The position numbers were made by a program, and so were the translations under genes. From CAIWHR01 sp963734055 (GTDB lineage Bacteria; Pseudomonadota; Gammaproteobacteria; Burkholderiales; Casimicrobiaceae), in assembly GCA_963734055.1 (NCBI GenBank), contig CAVTFQ010000001.1, positions 1-64,000 on the forward strand: DNA of 64,000 nucleotides, in the 5' to 3' direction. Below, piece by piece: positions 34,603 to 45,176 of this stretch; positions within the stretch are counted from its first letter, which is position 1, and every line of letters starts with the position of its first letter. The notes under the pieces are model-generated. The model had not been told where the DNA came from. It searched no databases and was given only the letters and a program-made list of their open reading frames with translations.

Positions 34603-36009
34603 TCAACCGGATGGCCGGGGTCCGGTCATGGCTTCCGGTCGCACCCACGCGTCGAAATCCGCCGCGCTCACATGGCCGAGAGCGAGCGCCGCCTCGCGCA
34701 GCGTCGTGCCCTCCCGGTGCGCTCGCTTCGCGATCTCGGCAGCCTTGTCGTAGCCGATGTGCGGCGCGAGCGCGGTGACGAGCATCAGCGAACGACCGAG
34801 CAGCTCGTCGATCCGCTCCCGGTTCGCTGCGATGCCGCGGGCGCAGTGCTGATCGAAGCTCGCAATGCCGTCGGCAAGCAGCCGGATGCTCTGCAGCACG
34901 TTGTGGATGATCAGCGGCCGGTAGACGTTGAGCTCGAAGTTGCCCGACGCCCCGCCGATGTTCACGGCGACGTCGTTGCCCATGACCTGCGTGGCCGCCA
35001 TCGTCAGCGCCTCGCACTGCGTGGGGTTCACCTTGCCCGGCATGATCGAGCTTCCCGGCTCGTTCTCCGGGATCGTGATCTCGCCGAGTCCCGAACGCGG
35101 GCCGCTCGCCAGCCAGCGAACGTCGTTCGCGATCTTGATCAGCGCCGCGGCCAGCATCTTGAGCGCGCCGTGCAGGTTGACGAGCGCGTCCGCCGCCGCC
35201 ATCGCCTCGAACTTGTTCGAAGCGCTGACGAACGGTAGGCCCGTCGCCGCCGCGATCTCGGCCGCCACCTTCACGCCAAACTCGGGGTGCGTATTGAGCC
35301 CGGTGCCGACGGCGGTTCCCCCCTGTGCGAGCTCGAGCGCGTGCGGCAGCGCCGCCTCGATATGGAGCTGCGCGTGCGCGAGCTGGGCGACGTAGCCCGA
35401 GAATTCCTGCCCGAGCGTGATCGGCGTCGCGTCCTGCAGGTGCGTACGGCCGATCTTCACGACGTCCGCGAACTCCGTCGCTTTTTGCGAAAGCGTCTCG
35501 CCGAGCGCGCGCAGCGCCGGGAGCAGCGACTGGGTGACGGCGACGGCGGCAGCGACGTTCATCGCCGTCGGAAAAACGTCGTTCGACGACTGGCCGCGAT
35601 TGACGTCGTCGTTGGCGTGCACGAGACGTCCTTCGCCGCGCGGACCGCCGAGGATCTCGGAGGCGCGGTTCGCGAGCACCTCGTTCACGTTCATGTTGGT
35701 CTGCGTCCCCGAGCCTGTCTGCCACACGACGAGCGGGAACTCCTCCGCGTGCCGGCCTTCGAGAACTTCGTCTGCCGCTGCGATGATCGCGTTCGCCGTC
35801 TTCGCCGGCATCAGCCCGAGCTTGAGGTTCACGTGGGCGGCGGCACGCTTCACGAGCAGCAGCGCGCGGATCAGCTCGAGCGGCATCCGCTCGCGCGAAA
35901 TACGGAAATGGCGCAGCGAGCGCTCCGTCTGCGCGCCCCACAGCCTCTCCGCGGGCACTTCGATCGGACCGAACGTATCGCGCTCGATGCGCATTGCGGA
36001 CTTGGTCAT
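34603..36009 (-). CDS. fumC: Fumarate hydratase, class II
   Basis: A 468-residue tetrameric, iron-free enzyme of the TCA cycle. The superfamily signature GSSIMPGKVNP is present near residue 320, as are GSGTQTNMNVNEVLANRA and SSNDVFPTAMN. The ATG at 36009 (MTKSAMRIERDTFGPIEVPA) matches the family start. It lies downstream of pnp, with a terminator between. Confidence 0.96.
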   Translation of the reverse strand: MTKSAMRIERDTFGPIEVPAERLWGAQTERSLRHFRISRERMPLELIRALLLVKRAAAHVNLKLGLMPAKTANAIIAAADEVLEGRHAEEFPLVVWQTGSGTQTNMNVNEVLANRASEILGGPRGEGRLVHANDDVNRGQSSNDVFPTAMNVAAAVAVTQSLLPALRALGETLSQKATEFADVVKIGRTHLQDATPITLGQEFSGYVAQLAHAQLHIEAALPHALELAQGGTAVGTGLNTHPEFGVKVAAEIAAATGLPFVSASNKFEAMAAADALVNLHGALKMLAAALIKIANDVRWLASGPRSGLGEITIPENEPGSSIMPGKVNPTQCEALTMAATQVMGNDVAVNIGGASGNFELNVYRPLIIHNVLQSIRLLADGIASFDQHCARGIAANRERIDELLGRSLMLVTALAPHIGYDKAAEIAKRAHREGTTLREAALALGHVSAADFDAWVRPEAMTGPRPSG

Positions 36010-36067
36010 GGCGGCCTCCGGCCGGCGGGCGTCTCGCCGACGCCGCATTGTTCCATCAAACGAGCCG

Positions 36068-36099
36068 CAAAAAGAAGAAGGGAACGCCGCGGCGCTCCC
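36068..36099 (-). terminator. Intrinsic terminator after pnp
   Basis: On the minus strand GGGAGCGCC-GC-GGCGTTCCC forms a 9-bp stem (one G-U pair) followed by TTCTTCTTTTTG. It sits 61 bases after the pnp stop and separates pnp from fumC. Confidence 0.75.
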
Positions 36100-36160
36100 C
36101 TCGGTGCACTTTCCCGACGAGAACGGGCGCCGCGTGGACGCCCGCCTCTCTGACTTGCGG

Positions 36161-38302
<2,142 letters not shown>

Positions 38303-38455
38303 AGTGACCTCGGTATCCGGAAATGACAATGGCCGCGCGGGAAATCAGGCGACCATCGGCGTTGAAGGGGGCGAGCGACGGCTCGCGGCACAAGAGCGAA
38401 ACGGCGGGAGTTCGGGCACGGCGTCCCTCGCTCGACAGGCGCGAATACGAGCCGC

Positions 38456-38725
38456 CTACTTGCGCAGTCCGAGCTTCTCGATCAGCGTGCGATAGCTGTC
38501 CGAGTTGCGCGCTTTGAGATAGTCGAGCAGCTTGCGCCGGCGCGAGACCATGCGCAGGAGGCCGCGGCGCGAGTGGTGATCCTTGACGTTGGCCTTGAAG
38601 TGGTCGTTGAGGCCGTTGATGCGGGCGGTGAGAAGCGCGATCTGTACTTCCGGGGATCCGGTGTCGCCCTTCATCCGCTGGTAATCGGCGATGACCTTCG
38701 CCTTCTCTTGCACGGTCACTGACAT
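38456..38725 (-). CDS. rpsO: 30S ribosomal protein S15
   Basis: The canonical 89 residues, MSVTVQEKAKVIADYQRMKG to IEKLGLRK, with TGSPEVQIALLTARINGLN and DHHSRRGLLRMVSRRRKLLD. S15 binds the 16S rRNA central domain. The 126-base gap to pnp contains a GCGAGC-CGTC-GCTCGC hairpin (38371-38386) that may be an rpsO/pnp processing or attenuation site. Confidence 0.97.
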   Translation of the reverse strand: MSVTVQEKAKVIADYQRMKGDTGSPEVQIALLTARINGLNDHFKANVKDHHSRRGLLRMVSRRRKLLDYLKARNSDSYRTLIEKLGLRK

Positions 38726-38773
38726 TGCAGGCTTTCCTCTCTCGTCTCGATGCTGCCTTCGGCAAAGACGATG

Positions 38774-38803
38774 ATTATACGCAGAAAAACACTGCGGAAT
38801 CAA
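38774..38803 (-). promoter_or_regulatory. Sigma70 promoter of rpsO
   Basis: On the minus strand TTGATT (38798-38803) and TATAAT (38774-38779) are 18 bases apart, 49 bases before the rpsO start. This gives rpsO-pnp its own promoter, independent of the nusA operon. Confidence 0.8.
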
Positions 38804-38941
38804 GCCTCTGTCGTTCGGTTGCTGAAGTCGTTTTGACCGATTGGCATCACTCATCGCGAAAGTCCCCGATGCGGCATCCGCGAGGTCAAGGCGACGTTCT
38901 CATGGCCCTCGGGACTCGCTGTTGCAAAACAGCCATACCGA

Positions 38942-39108
38942 TACTGACATTTTTGTAGATAACAAAAACACGAGATGTCTGATGGGCAAAAAACATGACA
39001 TCACCTACCGCCACAGGCATTTAGGGACTCCTCAGACATGACTTTATCGGTATCAGGCATTCCATTGTCATGCTCTACCCCCCACTGTCCGATGACTCTG
39101 TTGTCATG
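38942..39108 (+). promoter_or_regulatory. AT-rich regulatory region of the first IPTL-CTERM gene
   Basis: The 565-base gap between rpsO and the IPTL-CTERM gene holds no gene. It is much more AT-rich than its surroundings. It contains TACTGACATT at 38942-38951 (same in the next gene's upstream region), ATTCCATTGTCATGCT at 39059-39074, and the core TGTCATG in either orientation at 38994-39000, 39066-39072 and 39102-39108. ATGTCTGA (38975-38982) and TCAGACAT (39032-39039) form an inverted repeat. TTGTCA at 39101 and TGTAAA 17 bases on could be a promoter. Several regulator sites are likely. Confidence 0.5.
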
Positions 39109-39290
39109 TACAGTTTTAATAACTGTAAATTGCGTCGACATATCATGCACTTAGTCAACGCGATCGAGTCTCCATTTCATTGCGCCGGAGATTGAAATCG
39201 CCTAGTGTTCGCCGTTATCACCGTCCGCCGATTGCATCGGAACGATCGCGGAAGTGTGCCCCGCCAAGTGATTTCGAAGGGAGAGTTTCG

Positions 39291-40178
39291 ATGGAGAACG
39301 AAATCCGCGCGCGCTTCGTACGGCTCATCGGAGCGGTCGCGCTGCCTGTCCTGGGTTTCGCCGCGCTCGATGCCCACGCGGGCAATCTTTGGCTCACCGG
39401 CCACGACATGGATTTCCATTGCGCGGGAGGCGCCGGATGCAACAACTTCGGCGTCGCCGTCAATTTCATCCGACAAGGTGCGCCGACCAAGACGCTGCCG
39501 ATCCTCGTGCTCGACGAGGGCGGCGAAGTCATGTCGGCTCTCGGCCAGGCGGCGACCAAGTCGCACAACGCCGTCGAAGGGCCGGGCAACGCATTCCCGA
39601 CCGTCGTGATCGCACCGAGCAGTGCGGCATTTGCGACGGCGCCGATCGATACCGCGACCTACAGCGCCGTGATCATCGCGTCGGACCAGAACTGCGGCGG
39701 CTGCGACAACACGCCCGCATCGATCGCCGCAATCAACGCGCGCATAACGGTTCTTCAAGCCTTCTTCAGCGCGGGAGGCGGCGTGATGTTCCTGGCGGGT
39801 GCGCTGGATCCCGGCTACTACGACTCGGTTCCGGTCCCGGCGACCGCGGTGGCGGTTTCTCCGCCGTTCACCGTCCAGCCCGCGGGTGCTGCTCTCGGCC
39901 TCACTACGGCCGAAGCGAACTGCTGCGCGACCCACAACTCGTTCAATCTTCCACCCCCGGGCAGTCCGCTTCAGGTCGCGGAGACCGACACTACAGGCAA
40001 GGCCGAGACGTTGTTCGCGTCCGGAAGCGGCATCTGCGGCGGCGCGCTTTGCGGTGGCGGCGCGGGCGTTGACATTCCGACTTTGAGCGAATGGTCGCTG
40101 ATCGCAATGAGCGTGCTCGTGCTCCTAGTCGGCGGGGCGTTCCTGCGCACCCGAAGCTCGCGCCGGCCGGCGGCCTGA
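39291..40178 (+). CDS. IPTL-CTERM sorted surface protein 1
   Basis: A 295-residue secreted protein. The signal peptide (FVRLIGAVALPVLGFAALDA) is followed by a Cys-containing domain (FHCAGGAGCNNFGVAVNF, DQNCGGCDNTP, EANCCATHNSF) and an IPTL-CTERM tail: VDIPTLSEWSLIAMSVLVLL then an RTRSSRR basic end. Such tails are recognised by an exosortase-like sorting enzyme, which is not encoded in this window. Start ATG 39291 has AAGGGAGAG eight bases upstream. The mature domain is of unknown function. Confidence 0.85.
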   Translation: MENEIRARFVRLIGAVALPVLGFAALDAHAGNLWLTGHDMDFHCAGGAGCNNFGVAVNFIRQGAPTKTLPILVLDEGGEVMSALGQAATKSHNAVEGPGNAFPTVVIAPSSAAFATAPIDTATYSAVIIASDQNCGGCDNTPASIAAINARITVLQAFFSAGGGVMFLAGALDPGYYDSVPVPATAVAVSPPFTVQPAGAALGLTTAEANCCATHNSFNLPPPGSPLQVAETDTTGKAETLFASGSGICGGALCGGGAGVDIPTLSEWSLIAMSVLVLLVGGAFLRTRSSRRPAA

Positions 40179-40198
40179 GCGCCGCTTCGCCGACCCCG

Positions 40199-40228
40199 AA
40201 CCCCGCCCTCGCGCGGGGTTCTTTCTTT
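40199..40228 (+). terminator. Intrinsic terminator after IPTL-CTERM gene 1
   Basis: AACCCCG-loop-CGGGGTT is followed by CTTTCTTT, 20 bases after the stop codon. A matching terminator follows the second IPTL-CTERM gene. Confidence 0.8.
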
Positions 40229-40371
40229 GCGCGATCGGGCGCTCGTTTCCGTCCGCCAGCCTGCTTCGCTGGCGGGACGCCTCTCGGCTCGAAGCAGAAA
40301 TGCAACACGGCTATGTGCAGGACACGCCGGCACGTGTTCGGCGCACGGACGGCTGGACGAAGTCCACACCG

Positions 40372-40422
40372 TACTGACATTCGTCTATCAAAACCGATGC
40401 GATCTTATTCCAATGTCATTTT
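40372..40422 (+). promoter_or_regulatory. Regulatory region of the second IPTL-CTERM gene
   Basis: TACTGACATT at 40372-40381 is identical to the block upstream of gene 1. ATTCCAATGTCATTTT at 40407-40422 differs from the other 16-bp motif at three positions. The 414-base gap otherwise holds the terminator of gene 1 and an AT-rich stretch before the start at 40593. A shared activator for the two genes is inferred. Confidence 0.5.
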
Positions 40423-40592
40423 CACCTTGAAAGTTCACTTCCTCGTTTGTGCAGGACAATCAGTACTTGTCCGCTTTCACATTCATCATCATGTACTTGC
40501 TTCTCGCGATGCTGCGTTGCGCCAAAACCACGCCTGGTCTAATGTTGTGAGGGTTGGGACGCGAATTCCACGCAACGTCGAGGGAGAAAGGG

Positions 40593-41147
40593 ATGCGAAA
40601 CGGATGGGTCAAGATCTTGATCGCGGCGGTGGTCGTCGCGAGCACTTCCGCGCTGGCGGCTAACGGTCCGCCCTTCGTCGCACAGCCGTCCGCAATGACG
40701 GCCGGGGCGCTGACCATCGACAGCGCAACGACTTCCCCGGGATTCAACAATCAGATCGTGGCGTCGCAGGCGATCACCGGCACGACGAATGACGGCGCCG
40801 GCGATCTCGTGTGCGCCACGGTGTGGGACGACGGTACGCCCCGGGTGTCGTCGTGCCTGAGCGTTCCGGTCGGAACGACGCAAACGCTTACGTGGACGCT
40901 CAATTGGACCGGCAGCATCCTGACCGGCGCCCCCGGCGTCGGTCTTTACGTGGTCGATGCCACGTCGGCGGCCACCCCGACGACCGGGACGGCGCTGTCA
41001 TCCATCGATCCGATCCTGCCGTCGGCCTTCGCAGCGATCTCGCCGGTGCCGACGCTGAGCGAGTGGTCGCTCCTGCTGATGGCGGCGCTGGTGGTTGTGG
41101 GTGCCGTGGTTCTGCGGCGCCGAATGCACCGTCCACCGGTCGCCTGA
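40593..41147 (+). CDS. IPTL-CTERM sorted surface protein 2
   Basis: A 184-residue secreted protein with a signal peptide (WVKILIAAVVVASTSALAAN), a Thr/Ser-rich beta-sandwich-like domain (ATVWDDGTPRVSSCLSVPVG, TWTLNWTGSI) and the tail VPTLSEWSLLLMAALVVVGA followed by RRRMHR. The ATG at 40593 follows AGGGAGAAAGGG. It shares the tail type, orientation, terminator type and upstream motifs with gene 1 but not its mature sequence. Confidence 0.85.
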   Translation: MRNGWVKILIAAVVVASTSALAANGPPFVAQPSAMTAGALTIDSATTSPGFNNQIVASQAITGTTNDGAGDLVCATVWDDGTPRVSSCLSVPVGTTQTLTWTLNWTGSILTGAPGVGLYVVDATSAATPTTGTALSSIDPILPSAFAAISPVPTLSEWSLLLMAALVVVGAVVLRRRMHRPPVA

Positions 41148-41156
41148 CGCCTCGGG

Positions 41157-41186
41157 AACCCCGCCCTGTGCGGGGTTCTTTGTTTT
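41157..41186 (+). terminator. Intrinsic terminator after IPTL-CTERM gene 2
   Basis: AACCCCGC-CCTGT-GCGGGGTT is followed by CTTTGTTTT, 10 bases after the stop. It lies just before the convergent truB stop and may serve only the + strand. Confidence 0.8.
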
Positions 41187-41194
41187 CGCACGCC

Positions 41195-42094
41195 TCAATC
41201 GCAGCGCGCCATCCGCAACGCGCGGAGCTGTGTTTCGTCGACCCCGACAAGGCCGACGAATCGGCCCCCGGCATACCCGCGATAGCGGCCAGGGCTGCGG
41301 GGGCCGGCGTCCACCGCCCGCCCCTGAATGAGCGCAAGCGCGTCCGATTCGGACAATTCGACTCGCGGCATGGCGGCGAGCGGTGCGTCGACCGGAAGGA
41401 GCAGCGCATCGCGCGCCTGCTCGTCGAGCGTCTCGAGGGAGCCGAGGGTCACTGCCTCGGCGAGCGAGAACGCGCCGGCCGCCGTCCGCCGCAGTGCCGC
41501 GAGATGCGCGCACGTCCCGAGCGCGCCGCCCAAGTCCTCGGCGAGCGTCCGGACGTAGGTCCCCTTGCCGCACTCGATGCGGAGCGTCGTGGCGGGTGGA
41601 GCCCAGCCCACGATCTCGATCGCGCCGACGTCGACTTCGCGTGGCACGCGCGGAATCTCGACGCCCGCCCTGGCGTACGCGTAATACGCGCGGCCTTCGT
41701 GCTTCAGCGCGGCGTGACGGGGCGGCACCTGCGCGATGCGACCGATGAAGCGCGGCAGCGCCGCTTCGAGATCGCCCCGCGTGAAATCGGCCGGCTTCTC
41801 GGCGACGGTCTCGCCTTCCGCATCGCCCGTCGACGTGGCGATGCCGAAGCGGACCGTCGCCACGTACTCCTTGCGCGCATCGAGCATCGCCTGCGCGAAC
41901 TTGGTGGCCTCGCCGAAGCACAGCGGAAGGAGCCCGGAGGCGAGCGGATCGAGCGTCCCGGTGTGTCCCGCCTTCTCCGCGCGGTAGAGGCGCTTCGCGC
42001 GTTGCAGGGCCGCGTTCGACGAAATGCCCGATGGCTTGTCCAGCAGGAGTACCCCATCGACCCGCCGGCGCGGGGCGGCCGGCGCGGAGCGCAT
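41195..42094 (-). CDS. truB: tRNA pseudouridine(55) synthase
   Basis: A 299-residue enzyme that makes pseudouridine 55 in tRNA. The catalytic motif HTGTLDPLASGLLPL is near residue 44, with GVLLLDKPSGISSN at the start and GTYVRTLAEDLG later. It is the last gene of rimP-nusA-infB-rbfA-truB. In E. coli the next gene is rpsO; here the two IPTL-CTERM genes lie between. Confidence 0.95.
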   Translation of the reverse strand: MRSAPAAPRRRVDGVLLLDKPSGISSNAALQRAKRLYRAEKAGHTGTLDPLASGLLPLCFGEATKFAQAMLDARKEYVATVRFGIATSTGDAEGETVAEKPADFTRGDLEAALPRFIGRIAQVPPRHAALKHEGRAYYAYARAGVEIPRVPREVDVGAIEIVGWAPPATTLRIECGKGTYVRTLAEDLGGALGTCAHLAALRRTAAGAFSLAEAVTLGSLETLDEQARDALLLPVDAPLAAMPRVELSESDALALIQGRAVDAGPRSPGRYRGYAGGRFVGLVGVDETQLRALRMARCD

Positions 42095-42109
42095 TAGGGC
42101 CTGTTCACA

Positions 42110-42478
42110 CTAGTGCGACAGCTTGCGGTCGGCGGCCACCGCGTCGTCGATCAACTGCGACAGCTTCATGCCCGTCTCGATCGAATCGTCGTACGCGAAG
42201 TGGAGCTGTGGCACCGAGTAAAGCGAGAGCCGGTGCGACAGCGCGGAGCGGAGAAAGCCCGCCGTATGCTGCAACGCCTTGATCGCCGCGTCGGCCTGCT
42301 CGCGGCCGGCGAGATGCGTGACGAAGATCTTCGCATGCGAGAGGTCCGCCGAGACGTCGACCGAGGTGACCGTGACGGGCCCCACTCGCGGGTCCTTCAC
42401 TTCGTTGCGCAGGAGATCCGCGATCTCGCGCTGGATCTCGTCGCCAATCCGGCGCGCGCGCTGGGAGGTCTTCTTCAT
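42110..42478 (-). CDS. rbfA: Ribosome-binding factor A
   Basis: A 122-residue 30S maturation factor. RARRIGDEIQREIADLLRNE and DPRVGPVTVTSVDVSADLSH, then HFAYDDSIETGMKLSQLID, fit RbfA throughout. It starts 87 bases after the infB stop, a gap almost filled by a palindromic repeat, and ends 15 bases before truB. Confidence 0.95.
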   Translation of the reverse strand: MKKTSQRARRIGDEIQREIADLLRNEVKDPRVGPVTVTSVDVSADLSHAKIFVTHLAGREQADAAIKALQHTAGFLRSALSHRLSLYSVPQLHFAYDDSIETGMKLSQLIDDAVAADRKLSH

Positions 42479-42490
42479 TGCCAGTCCTCC

Positions 42491-42565
42491 GTCGTCCCCG
42501 CGCAGGCGGGGACCCAGTGACTTTCCACGAACGACGCTGGATTCCCGCCTTCGCGGGAATGACGG
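42491..42565. repeat. Palindromic dispersed repeat between infB and rbfA
   Basis: GTCGTCCCCGCGCAGGCGGG at the left and GGATTCCCGCCTTCGCGGGA then ATGACGG at the right form two hairpins around a 20-base core with ACCCAGTGAC. The element ends on the base before the infB stop codon (42566). It would form a stem in the infB-rbfA mRNA. A diverged copy is at 34431-34522. Confidence 0.8.
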
Positions 42566-45139
42566 CTACAGCGTCCGCGAGACTTCGACGATCTCGAAGA
42601 CCTCGAGCTGATCGCCCTTCTGGACGTCGTTCCAGTTCTTGATCGACAGCCCGCACTCGAACCCGCCCTTGACCTCGCGGACGTCGTCCTTGAATCGCTT
42701 GAGCGAGTCGAGCTCGCCTTCGTGCACGACGACGCTGTCGCGCAGCACACGCACGCGCGAGCCGCGCTTGACGACGCCGTCCAGCACGTAGCAGCCCGCG
42801 ACGGTCCCGACCTTCGAAATCCGGTAGACCTCGCGCACCTCGACCAGCCCGATCTGCGTTTCCTTGCGCTCCGGCGCAAGCATGCCGGACAGCGCCGCCT
42901 TCACCTCGTCGACCGCGTCGTAGATGATGTTGTAGTAGCGGATGTCGACGCCGCTGTGCTCGGCCAGCTTGCGCGCCGCTGCGTCGGCCCGGACGTTGAA
43001 GCCGATCACGACCGCCTTCGACGCGAGCGCGAGGTTGATGTCGGACTCGGTGATCCCGCCGACCGCCGCGTGGACGATGTTGACCTTGACCTCGTCCGTC
43101 GAGAGCTTGGTCAGCGCCTGCGTCAGCGCCTCGTAGCTGCCCTGCACGTCGGCCTTGACGATGAGCGCCAGCGTCTTGACCGCATCCTCGCCCATCTGCT
43201 CGAACATGTTCTCGAGCTTCGCCGCCTGCTGCTTCGCGAGCTTCACATCGCGGAACTTGCCCTGACGGAAGAGCGCGATCTCGCGCGCCTTCCGCTCGTC
43301 GCCCAGCACCATCACCGCCTCGCCGGCGAGCGGAACGTCGGACAAGCCCTGGATCTCGACCGGGATCGCCGGACCTGCGGCCTGCACGCTGCGACCGGTC
43401 TCGTCGGTCATCGCTCGCACGCGGCCGAACACGGCACCGGCGAGCACGATGTCGCCGCGCTTGAGGGTGCCGGCGTTGACGAGCACCGTCGCGACCGGGC
43501 CCTTGCCCTTGTCGAGTCGCGATTCGATGACGATCCCCTTCGCGGGCGCGTCCTTGGGCGCCTTCAGCTCCAGCACCTCGGCCTGCAGCAGGATCGCGTC
43601 GAGCAGACTGTCGATGCCGGCGCCGGTCTTCGCCGATACCGGGATGAACTGCGTCTCGCCGCCGTATTCCTCGGGAATCACGCTCTCCGCGACCAGCTCC
43701 TGCTTCACGCGCTCGGGATTCGCCTCGGCCTTGTCGATCTTGTTCACGGCGACCACCAGCGGAACGTTGCCGGCCTTCGCGTGCGCGATCGCCTCCTTCG
43801 TCTGCGGCATCACGCCGTCATCCGCCGCGACGACCAGCACGACGATGTCGGTGACCTTCGCGCCGCGCGCGCGCATCGCGGTGAACGCCTCGTGGCCCGG
43901 CGTGTCGAGGAACGTGATCACGCCCTTCGGCGTCTGCACGTGATAGGCGCCGATGTGCTGCGTGATGCCGCCCGCTTCGCCGCTGGCCACGCGGGCGCGG
44001 CGGATCGAGTCGAGCAGCGACGTCTTGCCGTGGTCGACGTGGCCCATGACCGTGACGACCGGCGGGCGCGGGAGCGCCTCGGCGCTCGACGCCTCGGCCT
44101 CGGCGAGCAGCGCGTCGGGATCGTCGAGCTTCGCGGGAATCGCGCGATGCCCGAGCTCCTCGACCAGGATCATCCCGGTCTCCTGGTCCAGCACCTGGTT
44201 GATCGTGACCATCTGGCCCAGCTTCATCAGCGCCTTGATGAGCTCGGTGGCCTTGACCGACATCTTGTGCGCGAGGTCGGCGACCGTGATCGTCTCGGGG
44301 ACGGAGATCTCGCGGACGATCGGGCCCGCCGCCGCCGACGCCCCGGCATCGCCGCCTTCCTCGTCGTGCCGGCGCGGACCGACCTTCGGCTGCCGCCAGC
44401 CCGCCGTCACCGCGCCGCCGGTGACGTCGCCGCGCAGCTTGAGTGCGCGCCGCCGCGCGGCTTCCTCCTGGAACGCCGTGCCCGTCTTCTTGACGGTGCG
44501 CGTCTTCTCGCCCGGCTTCGCGGCCGGCCGGTGCAACGTGCCTTCGGCCGGCGCCTTCGCCTTGGCCGGCGCGGCGGCCTTCGCCTTCTCGGTCGCCTCC
44601 GCCGCCTTCGCGGCCGCGGCTTCGGCAGCCGCCTTCGCCGCCGCCTCCTCGGTCTCCTTCTCCTTCTTCGTCTTGCGCTTGGCTGCCTGCTCCTGCTTCT
44701 GGTGCAGATCCTCCTGCTGGCGGGCGAAGAGCTCCTGCGCCTTCTTTTCCTCGGCCGCGCGGGCGGCGAGCTCGACGTCCGAGATCAGCGGCGCCGCGGG
44801 CGCCGCCGGCGCCTCCTCGACGGCGGGCGCCTCGGTCTCGTCGCGCTTCACGAAAACGCGCTTCTTGCGCACCTCGACCTGAATGGTCCGCGCCTTTCCC
44901 ATCGAGCCGGCCGCCTTGATCTCGGTCGTCTGCTTGCGCGTCAGCGTGATCTTCTTCTTGGGCTCGCCCGCCGCGCCGTGCTGCTTCTGCAGGTACTCGA
45001 GGAGCTTGGTCTTGTCGACCTCGGAGAGCTTGTCGCCCTCCTTCTTGCCGGCGACGCCGGCCTTGACGAGCTGCTCCAAGAGCGCGCCCGCCGGGATCTT
45101 GAGCTCCGTCGCGAATTGTTCGATTGTCGTGTGCGCCAT
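42566..45139 (-). CDS. infB: Translation initiation factor IF-2
   Basis: An 857-residue GTPase that places initiator tRNA on the 30S subunit. The N-terminal IF2N domain (MAHTTIEQFATELKIPAGAL) is followed by an Ala/Lys/Glu-rich linker (about 130-250), then the GTPase domain: GHVDHGKTSLLD (G1), DTPGHEAF (G3) and NKIDKAEAN (G4). Domains II-IV end with ECGLSIKNWNDVQKGDQLEV. The ATG at 45139 has AGGAG six bases upstream. Confidence 0.96.
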   Translation of the reverse strand: MAHTTIEQFATELKIPAGALLEQLVKAGVAGKKEGDKLSEVDKTKLLEYLQKQHGAAGEPKKKITLTRKQTTEIKAAGSMGKARTIQVEVRKKRVFVKRDETEAPAVEEAPAAPAAPLISDVELAARAAEEKKAQELFARQQEDLHQKQEQAAKRKTKKEKETEEAAAKAAAEAAAAKAAEATEKAKAAAPAKAKAPAEGTLHRPAAKPGEKTRTVKKTGTAFQEEAARRRALKLRGDVTGGAVTAGWRQPKVGPRRHDEEGGDAGASAAAGPIVREISVPETITVADLAHKMSVKATELIKALMKLGQMVTINQVLDQETGMILVEELGHRAIPAKLDDPDALLAEAEASSAEALPRPPVVTVMGHVDHGKTSLLDSIRRARVASGEAGGITQHIGAYHVQTPKGVITFLDTPGHEAFTAMRARGAKVTDIVVLVVAADDGVMPQTKEAIAHAKAGNVPLVVAVNKIDKAEANPERVKQELVAESVIPEEYGGETQFIPVSAKTGAGIDSLLDAILLQAEVLELKAPKDAPAKGIVIESRLDKGKGPVATVLVNAGTLKRGDIVLAGAVFGRVRAMTDETGRSVQAAGPAIPVEIQGLSDVPLAGEAVMVLGDERKAREIALFRQGKFRDVKLAKQQAAKLENMFEQMGEDAVKTLALIVKADVQGSYEALTQALTKLSTDEVKVNIVHAAVGGITESDINLALASKAVVIGFNVRADAAARKLAEHSGVDIRYYNIIYDAVDEVKAALSGMLAPERKETQIGLVEVREVYRISKVGTVAGCYVLDGVVKRGSRVRVLRDSVVVHEGELDSLKRFKDDVREVKGGFECGLSIKNWNDVQKGDQLEVFEIVEVSRTL

Positions 45140-45176
45140 GCGCGTCTCCTGCGTCCTTCCTCTTCCGCCTGCTTCG

